Position numbers and translations under genes: made by a program
Notes under the pieces: generated by a model
The model's database searches: none
The model's input: the letters and a program-made list of their open reading frames with translations, nothing else
What the model was told of the DNA's origin: nothing
Assembly (NCBI GenBank): GCA_947053345.1
Contig: CAMRSM010000013.1
Coordinates: forward strand, 1-64,000
Direction of reading: 5' to 3'
DNA from: an uncultured Lachnospiraceae bacterium
Lineage (GTDB): Bacteria > Bacillota > Clostridia > Lachnospirales > Lachnospiraceae
Length of the DNA: 64,000 nt
In this document: positions 1-10,996 of the stretch, in pieces
How the letters are laid out: each line of letters starts with the position of its first letter
Numbering within the stretch: the first letter of the stretch is position 1

Positions 1-3000
1 TTCTCCGCACGGTTCCCCGACGCGTCGTAGGTATATTCCGTCACCTTCCCGTCCGACCCCACCACGGACACCAGGCGGTCCAGTGCGTCGTAGGTGTAGA
101 AGGTCACCCCGCGGCTGTCCTCCTCACGGGTCAGGTTCCCGTTCGCATCGTATGTATAGGCATAGCGTTCCGTCTTGGTTCCGTCCGCGTCCCTGTGTAC
201 AAGATCCGTGACATGCCCCGCCGCATCGTAACTGTATTCCTGCCGGCTGCCATCCCCGTATACGGTCGCCCTGCGGCTGCCGTCGGCATAATACAGTTCC
301 TCCGCCCACGTGCCGTCACTGGATACCACCAGGCGGATACGCCCGGCCCTGTCATAGGTCGTGACCGTGCTGGTTCCATCCGGGTATGTTGCCCTCTCGG
401 ATACCTCCCCGCCCGCCGCGTCAAGGTCATAGGTATAGGAGGCCGTCCCGACCCCGTCCACGGCCTTGCTGGTGACACGGCCTTCCGCGTCGTAGGTGCA
501 CGCGGTCACCACGCCGCCGTCGGAGGCGGTGAGCAGGTTGCCCGCCCTGTCATAGGTATATTCCTTCCGGTCCGCCCCCGCCTGCTCACAGGACAGGCGG
601 CCGAAACCGTCATACGCATATACCGTCCGTGTGCCGTCCCGGCCGGTCTTTTCCGCCGGCAGCCCGTCCGCCGTATAGCGGTAGGACTCCGCGGTATCCT
701 CCCCGGTGTACTGCCTTGCAGCAAGATCCCCGCGCACGTTGTAGGTGTAGGTGATGCCCCTCCCCGCCGGGTCGGACTGGCTGGTTCGGTTGCCTGCATT
801 GTCATAGGTATAACGGTAGGTTCCGCCGAGCGCATCCACCACTGCCACAAGCCGTCCCCTGCCATCATAGGTATAGAGTGTCCGGTTCCCGTTCGGGTCG
901 GTCTCTGACAGAATGTTACCCTCATAGTCATAGGTGCAGGCCGTGACTGCCCCGTCCGGTGCGGTCACGGTGGTGGCATTCCCGTCCCCGTCATAAGTGT
1001 AGGCGGTCACGTTGCCGAGCGCGTCCATGGAGGATACCTGCCGACCACAGCCGTCGTAGCAGTACGCTGCCACCCGGTTCCCGAACGCGTCATACTGCGC
1101 CGTGACCCTGCCGAGGGAATCGTACTCTGCCCCCACCTCATTGCCGAGGTAGTCGCGCACCAGGGTATTGTTGCCGTCCGCGTCGTATTCCCATCCTGTG
1201 GTCTTCGGTGTCTGGCCGCGCCCGTTTACGTATGCTGCCTCCGCGCTCTTTCTCCCGAGCGCATCGTACCGGTATTCCGTGTAAGTTCCCATGACATCCG
1301 TCATGGAAGTGAGGCTGCCGTTTGCATCATAGGTATAGCTTACGGTGGCTGCCTCCTCGGTCTGCGTGTCATAAGCCGTCTGCGTGAGCACGTTGCCGAG
1401 GCTGTCATAGGTGTAGGCGGTACGGTTGCCCGCACTGTCCGCGCATTCTAAGAGCCTGCCCATGCGGTCGTAAGTATAAAACACCTCCAGTCCCGGAACG
1501 GATGCATCCCCTGGGAGCTTTTTGCAGGATACCTGCCCAAACGCATTGTACTCATAGTAGGTCACCCCGCCTGCCGCATCCGTCCCCGTCCGCAGCCTGC
1601 CGAGGGCATCGTAGGCATAAGTCCCCAGCGTGCCGTAACCGTCGGACTCCGAGAGCAGCCGCCCCTCCGGGTCGTAGCTGTAACGCTTCTCGTAGTCCCC
1701 GGCGCGGATGCCCACCGTGTTCCCGAGGATGTCATAGCGGTAGAAGACCGTCACGCCGTCCGGCTTTGCCTGCTCCCCCGCACCCTTCTCGCTTGCCAAA
1801 AGCCCGTCCGGGCGGAAAGTGCGGACTGCCCCACGGCCTTCTGCATCCAGGGTCTGTACGTTGTTCCCCGCCCCGTCATAGAGGTGGGTTGCCGTCACCT
1901 GCGCGTGGATGCCGTCCGAAAGACCCGCGGGGTTGATACCGTTCCCGTCCGACACATAGTCCGTCTGCGTCCGGATGCGCCCTGCGGCATCATAGGCGTA
2001 TTCCGTGCGCGCCATCCCTTCAATGTCCCTGTCTGCGCGGTAGTTGGCAGGGGAGACCTCTGCCGTAAGCCGACCACAGTAATCATACGCATAGAGCGCC
2101 ACGCCGCCCAGGGCATCCTCGGTCTTTATGGTGTTTCCTCGGTTATCGTAAGTATATTTTGTCACCGCGCCGAGGGCATCGCTCACCTGTACTGCCTGCC
2201 CACGTTTATTATACACCGTGGAGGCGGCACTGGCAAGCGTACCGTCCGGGTTTCGGATCTCGGTTGCCGTCTCGTTGCCCGCCGCGTCGTAGGCATGGTG
2301 CACGGTGACACCGTCCGGCGCGGTCTCCTTTGCCAGCCTGCCGCCAAGGTCGTAGGTGAATGTCGTCGTGAGGGCGCAGAGGGTGTCCATGCTTTCCTGC
2401 CCATGCCGCATGCCTGCCCGCATGCCGGACACGGCAGGAGCTGCTGGTTCCTGCCCTCCGGATATCCCAAGGTCGGCTGCCCTCACCCATATGGTCTGTG
2501 TCAGCAGGTTTCCCCGGAAATCATAGGCGGTTTCCGTGACAAGGGCGGTATTTTCCCCAACCGTCCCGTCCCCCATCTGCTCACGGATGATGTTGCCGTC
2601 CGCGTCATACGCATAGTACGTGTGGATGCCGGACGGCGATACCTCCTCCGCCAAGCGCCCGTTTTCGTAGCGGCAGCGGGTCACATAGGAAGCCTCCCTT
2701 CCTGCCTCGCCGATCCTGGTTTCCACGAGCCGTCCCGCGCGGTCATAAAGATTTTCGGTCCGCTTATAGTGCAGGATACCGTCCTCCTCCCCCGACGGTT
2801 CCTCGCATACGGAAGTATTGCCCAGCACATCATACTGCCATGCGGCCGTATATCCGCCCTCCGTCACGGTATGGAGCGCGCCGTCCGGATAGTAGGTATA
2901 TTGCTTATGCTCCGCCTTTTCCCCGTCCACAAGCAGGTATGCCTCCTTCTGCCGTTCCATGCAGTCATAGACGGTGACCTGCGTGATCCTGTTCTCCGCG

Positions 3001-6000
3001 TCGGTATAACGCTCCGCTGTCACCTTCCGCTCCCCGTTTTCCAGTGTCTCGTACCGGTATACTTCCAGGGTCTGCTTCGGGGCGGACACGTTTTCCTGAT
3101 ACCACAGCCTTATCAGGCGGTCTCTCTCATCGTAAGCATAGGAGATGATCTCTGCCCCCTGCCTTGCCTGTGCCGTCACATTCCCGTTCGTGTCATAGGT
3201 ATAATTTGTAACATCCCCGAGCGCGCTTGTCGTGGCAAGCAGCTGCCCGTCCGCGCGGTAGCGGTAAAATGTCCCTGCCGTCCCGCTGTATTCACCGTCC
3301 ACATCCTGTTCCGGCTCATACTGTTCCGGCTTTACGTCCTGCACCAAACGGCCGGAAGCGTCATAGACGGAGACTGCCGTGCCGCCGTCCGGGTAAAATT
3401 GCCTTGTCACGTAGCCGTTCGCTAGGTATTCCCAGCGGTACACATCCCCCCTCGCCGTTGTCTCGGAGAGGCGGTGTCCCATCGGGTCGTAAGTGTAGGT
3501 ATGGGTATTCCCTGCCGCGTCCGTGACCGCCGCTATATTGCCATAAGCATCGTAGGCATAGGTCTGTTCCTCCCCTTCCGGGTTTATTGTCTTTGCAAGC
3601 AAGGCGTGCAGCTTTGAACGGAATTTTTCTTCCGCCTCCGCATCCGTATAATACCGGTATTCCTCGACAATATAATCTGCGTCGGCACAGGTGATGCCTC
3701 CAAGCTTTTCCGGGATGTTTTGTGCCGCTGCGCCCGTGATCGCGGCACCGTCCGTCCTGCGCACGTTTTTGAGCAGGCAGACCCCGTCCGCGTCATATAC
3801 ATAGTATGTATGGATGTTGTTCTGGTCACAGTGCATCACGCAGTTATTCCAGGCATCGTACCACATGGTTTCCGTGCTTGCGTCCGCATAGGTTATCATG
3901 GTGATATTCCCGCGCGCATCCCGCGTGTATGTGGTCTTTCTGCCGAACTCGTCCGTTTCCGAGGCAATGTCCGCATAGTGGCAGCCCTCCTCCTGCGGGG
4001 CGTACTCCGTCTTTTCTATGCTTCCGTCCGGGTTCTGTACCTCTGTCACGTACATGTCGCTGTTGTACCAGTAGATCCATTCCCTGCCGTCCACGGAGCT
4101 TACTCGTGTCTGATTCTTCTCCGGGTCGTAAGTGTATGTTTTGGCATTGCCGTTTGCGTCAATATAGGTAGTGACCTGCACATCCGACGTTTCCGGCGGG
4201 TTTTCCCCCACGCTGCCCGTAAAGATCGGTCTCTTGTCTTCGGAATCGCTGCCGGCCGGCTTTCCGCCTTCCGATTCCCCGGCAGGCAGTCCAAAATCCT
4301 GCGGCTTTTCTTCGATCGTGCGGATTGCGGCCTGCGTTTTCTCTTTCGCGGATTCTTCCTGTTCTGCTGCATACTGCCTTTCTTTACCGGATTCTTCCTG
4401 TTCTGCCGCCCGCAGCCCTGCTCCCGCATTCCCCCCTTTCATTTCTCCCGGTTTCTCGCCGAAAAGCCCCTCCGGGGCATACCGGACATTCGCGGCAGCC
4501 ATACTCTTTGCACCCCCGCCAATCGGCCTGCGGTTCTCCCCGTACACAAAGCGCTGTACTACTGCACCGTCCGGATTGATGATCTCCTTTAAATAACCGT
4601 CCTCGTCATACGTGTATTTCGTTGTCCCACCCAACACATTGGTCACGGATGCCAGATAACCCTTTTCGTCATATGTATAAAGTACCTCATGTCCCATCGG
4701 GTCGGTCAGCCTGCAAAGCTTACCGTCTTCCGTCTCGACGGTATACCTCCTGCCCGCCGCGTCCGTCAGTCCGGAAAGCTTCCCGTCCGTGTACGAAGCC
4801 CCCGTCCGGTTCCCATACCGATCCTCAATGCAGGCAAGCGTGCCCCCGCGGTTAAAATGGTATTTTTTCTGATCCGGCTCCGTAACGGTCAAAATCTCAT
4901 CCGAGCTCCACCCTGCCGTCCTCCTGCTGTATTTGCTTACATAGGAACCATCCTCCAAAAGCCAGAGCACATCCGAGCTCCCGTCCGGCAGGTACACGAT
5001 CACCCCATCCGAATATATCTCACAGCCCGCGTCAAATCCAAAACTCCAGCCGCGGCCTAAGATGGATTCCCCGTCATCCTGCGAATTGTAGGTTCTCGTG
5101 ACCTCATATCCGGCACCCGGAACCGTGATCATCATATCCGTGACCGAGAAGGAAACATTCCCGGTCACCGGGTTTGCGCCCGGCTCACCGAAATGGAAGG
5201 AACGGATCCCCGCATGGACATCCTTTTCCTCCGCCACATAATACGCGTAAAGGGTATGGTCGCCCGCGGTCTCCACCAGGCTGTTCTTTGTCACCCTGTT
5301 CTGCCCTGCCACTTCCAGATACCACCCGGCAAAGCAAAAGCCCTCATACTCCGGTGTCGGCATCTGCCCGTATGCTTCCCCGAAAACGATTTCTTTCTGT
5401 GTTTCATCGCAAGTTCCACCCATCGCGTCAAAGGTGACGGTATAGTGCTCCGCTTCCCAGTGCGCGTACACGGTGACATTTTCATCCCCGATAAAAATGT
5501 CGTCCTCCTGCACCTTCCCGCCGCCGTCCGCCGCGGTGTACCATCCGGCAAAACGGTAGCCCGCGCGGATCGCCTCCGGCAATTCCCCGTAGGCATCCCC
5601 CGCCGCCAGTTCCTTCGACGGAACCGCGCAGCTACCCTCCCCCGCGTCAAAATAGAGCCGCATACACACTTTTTCCCAGTGTGCGTACAGGGTATGCGAT
5701 TTTTGCTCCCTTACAATACTTGTCGCAAGCACCTGCTGCCCGCCGTCCGCCTGCGTGAACCACCCGGCAAAAACAAAGCCCTCCCGCACTGGAACCGGCA
5801 GTTCCCCGTACGGTTTTTCATAAGAAAGATTTTTACTTTCCATGGTTAAACTACCACCGCACGGGTCAAAGGTCACGGAGAGAGCCAACGGATTCCAGCG
5901 CGCGTAGCACATGGTCGTATCCGAAAATGTAACGAGCAGTGCCTCCGTGATCTTCGTGCCGCCCCCGGGCTCCGTGTACCAGCCTGCAAACTCATAGTTT

Positions 6001-9000
6001 TGCAGGGTTGGCACCGGAAGCGCTCCGCAGGTCTTCTTGTAGGTCACTATCTTGGAAGCCTTTTCCAGGTTCCCGCCATTTGCATAAAAAAGCAAAGTCG
6101 GGGTCTTCGGCTTAAAATGTGCGTACAGCGCCGTATCTGCCGCACCCACATGGTCGGATGCCGTTACTTCCTCCCCTCCGGTTTCACTCGTGTACCAGCC
6201 GGCAAAGTCATACCCTTCCTTCTTTGCTGCGGGAAGCTCGCCGTAACAATCCCCCTTACTCAATGTTTTCGTCCCAGCGGATTTCCCGTCGGAAAGCAGG
6301 CGCACCTCAACCCCCGCCTGCTCCCAGCGGGCATAATACCTCACATCCCCCGGAACATTGCATTTCGTCGTGGATTTGACGGCAATGCCGCCCGCCGGTT
6401 TCGTGTACCAGCCCGAAAGCTTATACCCCTCCTTGGTCGGCTTTGGGCATATGCCGATGCTCTGACCCGCCGCTACCGTTTTTGCGGTTGCCGCCGGTTC
6501 CCCGCCCATCGAATCAAACGTTATGGTATATTCCTTAGGAGTCCAGGCCGCATAGAGGACATGCCCGTCCGTTTTTTTCATGACGGTGTCCACCGTCACC
6601 GGCGTGCTCCCGCCCCGGATCGTCCTCCAGCCGTCAAATACATATCCTGCCTTTTCCGGTACGGGCAGCACACCGTAAGCCTCCTTGTAGGAAACCCTTT
6701 GTACCTCCCCGACGGCAGAGCCGCCATCCTCATAAAAAGATACCACGATATTCTTTGGTGTCCAGTGCGCGTAGACTGTCCGGTTTTCCTGCCACAAAAA
6801 TGGGCTTTGCGCGGTGATCTCGCTGCCGCCCGCGGCTTCGGTATAAAATCCGGCAAACTCATAGCCCGTCCTTGAAAATATCGGGAACTGCCCCGTACTG
6901 CCGCCGTAAGTCCCGCCATAGGTAGTGTTGACCGTCCTTGTCGTCACGGAGCTCGTGCTCCCGCTCGAACTGGTCATACTGGACGTGCCGCCGTTCCCGT
7001 CCAGGGTGACTTTGTAGGTTTTCTGCTCCCACTGTGCGTAGAGCACCTGGTCTGCAAGGATTTCCACCTCGGTGGACGAAAGAACCTTCTCCCCGGCATC
7101 CCTCGCAGTATACCAGCCCGAAAACGTATAGCCGGGACGGTCTGCGGTCGGCAGTGTCCCGTAATCCTCCCCGTAGGTCACGGTAAGCGGGGATGCCTCT
7201 ACGATCCCGCCGTTTGCGTCAAAACGCACCGTGCTTGTAATACCCTCCCATCGGGCATAGTAAGTATCGGATTCCGTCACCTCACACACCGTCTCTTCCG
7301 TCACCTGCGTGCCGGTCGTCTGCCCGGTGAACCAGCCCCCAAAACGGTAGCCCGTCCGGGAAATCTTCGGGAATGCGGCATATTTCTGCCCGTAAGTGTA
7401 TTCCACTTCCAAGGTGCCGGCAATGCCTTCTGCCGTAAAAATGTTTCCGCCGCATGCCGCGAAACGGATCACAGGGCGCAGCACCTCCCAGTGGGCATAC
7501 AGCTTCTGATCCTGTGTCACGGTAACAATGCTGTCCGGGGTAATGAGTGTCCCGCCCTCCCTCGCCGTGTACCAGCCGAGGAATTTATGCCCCGTATATT
7601 TTGCCGTCGCGAGTGTGCCGTATTCTTTCCCCGAAGTGATGGACTTGGTGCTTGTGACACTGCTCCCGCCGTTCGCGTCGTAGGAAAGCTTTGATACGAC
7701 TCCGCTCCAGTGTGCGTACAGCACATGGTCATATGCTTTCTTTACCGAGCTTGCGGAACTGACTTTTGTCCCGCCCTCAGCCTCCGTATACCAGCCCGCA
7801 AAGCTGAAACCTGTTTTCACCGGAGCCGGCAATTTCCCGTAGGTCTTTGCGTAAGTCACGGTCAACGCACCGCATGCCGTCCCCCCGCAGCTGTCAAAAC
7901 GAACCTGGTAAGTATCCGGCTTCCAGTGCGCGTACAAAGTATCCGTTTCTGTCAGGTAGGTAACCTTTGTCCCGGACGTGCTCGAAGTATACCAGCCGTC
8001 AAAAATATACCCGGATTTTTCCGGCACCGGGAACGCGGAATAACCTGTCCCGACAGGGATGCCGATATAGCGGTAGCCAACCGTCCCACCGTTTGCGTCA
8101 AAAGTGATGACGAAAGTCTCCTGCTTCCAACACGCATAAAGAACATGATCCTGCGCGGTCTCCACATGGCTGCCCGATGTAACCTTGTACCCGTACTGTT
8201 TCTTGGTAAACCACCCCGCAAAAGTAAAACCCGTGCGCTTCGGTGTCGGCAGTGTCCCGTAAGTTCCGCCGAAAGTCACCGTTTTGCTCTGTGAGGCCGC
8301 AGTCCCCCCGTTTAAGTCCAGTGCCACAGTATAGACATTCCCCTTCCAGCGCGCGTAGAGCCGGTCATCCGCACTCAGCTTTACGGTATCCGTGCTCTTA
8401 ATCTGTGTGCCTGCTGTCTCCGAAGTATACCAGCCCTGGAAGGTAAAGCCTGTTCTTACCGGCACAGGGAGGGAACCGTATACTTCCCCGTTGGAATATA
8501 TCCTTACATCCGTACTGCATTCCCCGCCGCATGCGTCAAAGGTGACCTTATACCCTTTCTTTTTCCACTCCGCACGGATGGTCGTGTCCTTCGTCAGTGT
8601 AACGACGGTATCTTCCGTAATCCTCCCACCGTCCGCAAACCAGCCAAGAAACTCATACCCGCTGCGCACCGGGGAGCGGAGCGTTCCCACTGTTTCCCCG
8701 TAATAAACCGTCTTTGAGCTCGCAGTGCCCTCCGAGCCGCCGTTGTTGTCATAGATGAGCTTGACGGCATTCCCCCGGTAAGTGGCGTACAGCGTATGAT
8801 CCCCCGCCACTTTTACACTCATCGTGGCATTCACGGAAGTACCGCCAAGCTCACTGCCCAGTTCCCATCCGGTGAATGCATAGTTTTCTTTTTGCGGAAC
8901 CGGAAGTTCCCCGTACTTCTCCCCAAACGTGACCCCGTAAAGCTTCTGGTATAACTCACCTCCCTGCGGGTCGAGGGTGACGGTATACTGGTTCCCGCTC

Positions 9001-10712
9001 CAATGCGCATACAGATCCGAAGCAGATGAAAACAGCATCGGAGTGGAAGAAAACACCTGCATCCCTTCGGTCTTTTCCGTAAACCAACCGAGGAACGTAT
9101 AACCTTCCCTCTTTGGCACCGGAAGTTCCCCGTACGGCTTATCATAATAATACGGTGCGGTGCAAAGACTTGACTGAACCCCGTTAAAGTACATGCTCCC
9201 ACCGTTGGCGTGGAAGCTGATTTCCGGTCGCTTCGGGCTCCAGTGTGCCGTCAGCACGGCATCCCCTGTCAGGGTTACGGCATCGTTCTTTTCCACCTTC
9301 CGAACCCTTTCCCCCTCCGACATATACCATCCGTCAAAACGGTAGCCCGTCCTTGTCGGGGTCGGCAGCGTCCCGTAAAGTGTCCCGTACGTTACGGCAA
9401 CACTCCCTTCCCGGACGGTTCCCCCGTTTGGGTCAAAGCTTACGGTGTGCTGCTTTCCTGCCCAATGGGCATACAGGGTAGTATCTGTCTTTAATTTAAC
9501 TTCCGCCCCGGCCTCGATCTTATCCCCTTTTTCCGGTTTTGTGAACCATCCAAGGAAATCATAATTGGCTCTTGCAAGCTCCGGGAATTTAGGATAAGGC
9601 TTGCCGCAGACCACTTCCACCACCTGTTTTTCCACACCCTCCATGCGTGGCTGCAAGGTGATGTCCAGGCGGATACCCTCCCATTTGGCATAAAATACCG
9701 TGCCAAGTCCAGGGGCATACTCCGTCTCCTCCGTCACTCTGGTTTCTTTGTCCCCGTCACCCGCATACCAGCCCAAAAAGATATGCCCCGCTTTTTCCGG
9801 GGTCGGAAGTGTCCCGACCGGGATACCGTGATACACAGTCAGTTCCGCCGGGCTACATTCCCCGCCGTCCGCGTTTAAGGTGATCTTCGTTTCCTCCTCC
9901 GACCACTGTGCATACAGGGTATGTGCTTTTTCCGACAGTACCGGCGTGGTCGCATCAACCCGCCGTCCGCCCTGCTCGCTGTCATACCATCCGGCAAAAA
10001 GGTAACCTTCCCGGCTCACTTGCGGCAGGATGCCGTATGCCATCCCATATTCTACGGTTGTCCCGGGAATTGCCTCCGCCGCCCCCTCGGAGCAAAACGA
10101 AACGGCAACCTCCTTCCCCTTCCAGCGCGCGTACAGCGGCATCGCCGACGTGGCGGTGACAATATCGGTCTTATTTACCTTTTCGCCCCCGTCATACGCG
10201 GTATACCAACCGTCGAACAAGAACCCTGCTTTAACCGGGGTCGGCAGTTTCTCATAGCTCTTGCCAAACGTAACCTGGATTTCGGTCACATCCAGCCCGC
10301 CGCCCACGGCATACAGATCCAGACGAACCGTGAGAGGCTCATAATGGGCGTAAAGCACCGCGGCTGTCCCAGCGGCGGATGTCTCATCAACACGCAGTCC
10401 TCCTTCCTCCTGCGTGTACCACCCTAAAAAATCGTATCCGTTCCGCACAGGTGTCGGCAATGTCCCATAAGGCTCTCCGTCCTCCACCGTGATCTCCGGC
10501 ACGGAAACCACGCCGCCCGCCGGGTTTAAAGATACCCGTTTTAAGGAATCCCCTCCTTCCCGGACAGCGTCCGGCTCTGCCGTACTGCCCGCACTTGCCG
10601 CCGCGCGGACCTGTCCCGCCTGCACCTTTTGCTGCGGCGGGACATACCCTGTCATCGTATTGGTGACAATCGCAGCTGCCAAAAATCTGGCGATCCATTT
10701 CCTTTTCCTCAT
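1..10712 (-). CDS. Giant InlB-repeat / Rhs (YD-repeat) surface protein, 3' end outside window
   Basis: One open frame runs from the ATG at 10712 off the left edge, giving at least 3570 residues. I checked the phase at six places between 10712 and 3 and it never changes; I read no stop. The N-terminus (MRKRKWIARFLAAAIVTN) is a signal peptide. Residues about 60-1830 hold 24 tandem repeats of about 75 residues, each with GWYT-like and YAHW-like motifs, as in the Listeria InlB B-repeat family. Residues about 1830-1960 resemble the DUF6531 Rhs entry domain (NPVTGN, RTYNSQ). A Glu/Lys/Ala-rich linker lies near 4180-4540, and YD repeats (YTYDxxGN) fill the rest. A ribosome binding site (GGGAGAGG) precedes the ATG. 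Known Rhs proteins form a shell around a C-terminal toxin; that part is not visible, so a toxin role is inference. The GC-rich repeats create many long antisense frames that are not genes. Confidence 0.88.
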   Translation of the reverse strand, partial: MRKRKWIARFLAAAIVTNTMTGYVPPQQKVQAGQVRAAASAGSTAEPDAVREGGDSLKRVSLNPAGGVVSVPEITVEDGEPYGTLPTPVRNGYDFLGWYTQEEGGLRVDETSAAGTAAVLYAHYEPLTVRLDLYAVGGGLDVTEIQVTFGKSYEKLPTPVKAGFLFDGWYTAYDGGEKVNKTDIVTATSAMPLYARWKGKEVAVSFCSEGAAEAIPGTTVEYGMAYGILPQVSREGYLFAGWYDSEQGGRRVDATTPVLSEKAHTLYAQWSEEETKITLNADGGECSPAELTVYHGIPVGTLPTPEKAGHIFLGWYAGDGDKETRVTEETEYAPGLGTVFYAKWEGIRLDITLQPRMEGVEKQVVEVVCGKPYPKFPELARANYDFLGWFTKPEKGDKIEAGAEVKLKTDTTLYAHWAGKQHTVSFDPNGGTVREGSVAVTYGTLYGTLPTPTRTGYRFDGWYMSEGERVRKVEKNDAVTLTGDAVLTAHWSPKRPEISFHANGGSMYFNGVQSSLCTAPYYYDKPYGELPVPKREGYTFLGWFTEKTEGMQVFSSTPMLFSSASDLYAHWSGNQYTVTLDPQGGELYQKLYGVTFGEKYGELPVPQKENYAFTGWELGSELGGTSVNATMSVKVAGDHTLYATYRGNAVKLIYDNNGGSEGTASSKTVYYGETVGTLRSPVRSGYEFLGWFADGGRITEDTVVTLTKDTTIRAEWKKKGYKVTFDACGGECSTDVRIYSNGEVYGSLPVPVRTGFTFQGWYTSETAGTQIKSTDTVKLSADDRLYARWKGNVYTVALDLNGGTAASQSKTVTFGGTYGTLPTPKRTGFTFAGWFTKKQYGYKVTSGSHVETAQDHVLYACWKQETFVITFDANGGTVGYRYIGIPVGTGYSAFPVPEKSGYIFDGWYTSSTSGTKVTYLTETDTLYAHWKPDTYQVRFDSCGGTACGALTVTYAKTYGKLPAPVKTGFSFAGWYTEAEGGTKVSSASSVKKAYDHVLYAHWSGVVSKLSYDANGGSSVTSTKSITSGKEYGTLATAKYTGHKFLGWYTAREGGTLITPDSIVTVTQDQKLYAHWEVLRPVIRFAACGGNIFTAEGIAGTLEVEYTYGQKYAAFPKISRTGYRFGGWFTGQTTGTQVTEETVCEVTESDTYYARWEGITSTVRFDANGGIVEASPLTVTYGEDYGTLPTADRPGYTFSGWYTARDAGEKVLSSTEVEILADQVLYAQWEQKTYKVTLDGNGGTSSMTSSSGSTSSVTTRTVNTTYGGTYGGSTGQFPIFSRTGYEFAGFYTEAAGGSEITAQSPFLWQENRTVYAHWTPKNIVVSFYEDGGSAVGEVQRVSYKEAYGVLPVPEKAGYVFDGWRTIRGGSTPVTVDTVMKKTDGHVLYAAWTPKEYTITFDSMGGEPAATAKTVAAGQSIGICPKPTKEGYKLSGWYTKPAGGIAVKSTTKCNVPGDVRYYARWEQAGVEVRLLSDGKSAGTKTLSKGDCYGELPAAKKEGYDFAGWYTSETGGEEVTASDHVGAADTALYAHFKPKTPTLLFYANGGNLEKASKIVTYKKTCGALPVPTLQNYEFAGWYTEPGGGTKITEALLVTFSDTTMCYARWNPLALSVTFDPCGGSLTMESKNLSYEKPYGELPVPVREGFVFAGWFTQADGGQQVLATSIVREQKSHTLYAHWEKVCMRLYFDAGEGSCAVPSKELAAGDAYGELPEAIRAGYRFAGWYTAADGGGKVQEDDIFIGDENVTVYAHWEAEHYTVTFDAMGGTCDETQKEIVFGEAYGQMPTPEYEGFCFAGWYLEVAGQNRVTKNSLVETAGDHTLYAYYVAEEKDVHAGIRSFHFGEPGANPVTGNVSFSVTDMMITVPGAGYEVTRTYNSQDDGESILGRGWSFGFDAGCEIYSDGVIVYLPDGSSDVLWLLEDGSYVSKYSRRTAGWSSDEILTVTEPDQKKYHFNRGGTLACIEDRYGNRTGASYTDGKLSGLTDAAGRRYTVETEDGKLCRLTDPMGHEVLYTYDEKGYLASVTNVLGGTTKYTYDEDGYLKEIINPDGAVVQRFVYGENRRPIGGGAKSMAAANVRYAPEGLFGEKPGEMKGGNAGAGLRAAEQEESGKERQYAAEQEESAKEKTQAAIRTIEEKPQDFGLPAGESEGGKPAGSDSEDKRPIFTGSVGENPPETSDVQVTTYIDANGNAKTYTYDPEKNQTRVSSVDGREWIYWYNSDMYVTEVQNPDGSIEKTEYAPQEEGCHYADIASETDEFGRKTTYTRDARGNITMITYADASTETMWYDAWNNCVMHCDQNNIHTYYVYDADGVCLLKNVRRTDGAAITGAAAQNIPEKLGGITCADADYIVEEYRYYTDAEAEEKFRSKLHALLAKTINPEGEEQTYAYDAYGNIAAVTDAAGNTHTYTYDPMGHRLSETTARGDVYRWEYLANGYVTRQFYPDGGTAVSVYDASGRLVQDVKPEQYEPEQDVDGEYSGTAGTFYRYRADGQLLATTSALGDVTNYTYDTNGNVTAQARQGAEIISYAYDERDRLIRLWYQENVSAPKQTLEVYRYETLENGERKVTAERYTDAENRITQVTVYDCMERQKEAYLLVDGEKAEHKQYTYYPDGALHTVTEGGYTAAWQYDVLGNTSVCEEPSGEEDGILHYKRTENLYDRAGRLVETRIGEAGREASYVTRCRYENGRLAEEVSPSGIHTYYAYDADGNIIREQMGDGTVGENTALVTETAYDFRGNLLTQTIWVRAADLGISGGQEPAAPAVSGMRAGMRHGQESMDTLCALTTTFTYDLGGRLAKETAPDGVTVHHAYDAAGNETATEIRNPDGTLASAASTVYNKRGQAVQVSDALGAVTKYTYDNRGNTIKTEDALGGVALYAYDYCGRLTAEVSPANYRADRDIEGMARTEYAYDAAGRIRTQTDYVSDGNGINPAGLSDGIHAQVTATHLYDGAGNNVQTLDAEGRGAVRTFRPDGLLASEKGAGEQAKPDGVTVFYRYDILGNTVGIRAGDYEKRYSYDPEGRLLSESDGYGTLGTYAYDALGRLRTGTDAAGGVTYYEYNAFGQVSCKKLPGDASVPGLEVFYTYDRMGRLLECADSAGNRTAYTYDSLGNVLTQTAYDTQTEEAATVSYTYDANGSLTSMTDVMGTYTEYRYDALGRKSAEAAYVNGRGQTPKTTGWEYDADGNNTLVRDYLGNEVGAEYDSLGRVTAQYDAFGNRVAAYCYDGCGRQVSSMDALGNVTAYTYDGDGNATTVTAPDGAVTACTYDYEGNILSETDPNGNRTLYTYDGRGRLVAVVDALGGTYRYTYDNAGNRTSQSDPAGRGITYTYNVRGDLAARQYTGEDTAESYRYTADGLPAEKTGRDGTRTVYAYDGFGRLSCEQAGADRKEYTYDRAGNLLTASDGGVVTACTYDAEGRVTSKAVDGVGTASYTYDLDAAGGEVSERATYPDGTSTVTTYDRAGRIRLVVSSDGTWAEELYYADGSRRATVYGDGSRQEYSYDAAGHVTDLVHRDADGTKTERYAYTYDANGNLTREEDSRGVTFYTYDALDRLVSVVGSDGKVTEYTYDASGNRAE

Positions 10713-10766
10713 TTTTCACCTCTCCCTTCTCTTCATAAACAACAAGACCGATTGGCCCTTTATTTC

Positions 10767-10796
10767 AGTATAATAGTTTTTTCGACGAATTGCCAG
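10767..10796 (-). promoter_or_regulatory. Putative promoter of the giant InlB/Rhs gene
   Basis: On the minus strand a CTGGCA (-35, 10791-10796) is followed after 18 bp by TATACT (-10, 10767-10772), about 55 nt upstream of the ATG at 10712. The match to the sigma-A consensus is moderate (4/6 and 5/6). Confidence 0.4.
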
Positions 10797-10901
10797 CATT
10801 TGGCATAACGTAGAAGTGAAGATTATTTCACTTTTTCTTTGGGCAGGGAAAGTTTAATTCACATCTAATACAAGTCATCTTCTTATGGATTCATGCAAAG
10901 A

Positions 10902-10931
10902 AACAGGGACCATCTTACAACAGCCCCTGTT
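10902..10931 (-). terminator. Possible terminator downstream of the GPH symporter
   Basis: Seven-base arms AACAGGG and CCCTGTT enclose a loop of about 16 nt, followed on the minus strand by TCTTT. It lies 66 nt past the symporter stop and before the promoter of the next gene. The U-tract is short, so termination may be partial. Confidence 0.45.
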
Positions 10932-10996
10932 AAAAATCTTTTTACCTGTATTTTCTTTATGTTGCAACCGATGCCATCTTGCGGGATTTCCCCGTT

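Noticed and set aside
195-3425. Long plus-strand open frames opposite the giant gene (for example 1884-3425)
   Set aside because: They are antisense shadows of GC-rich YD repeats; they lack ribosome binding sites and recognisable domains, while the minus frame is continuous and clearly Rhs-like.
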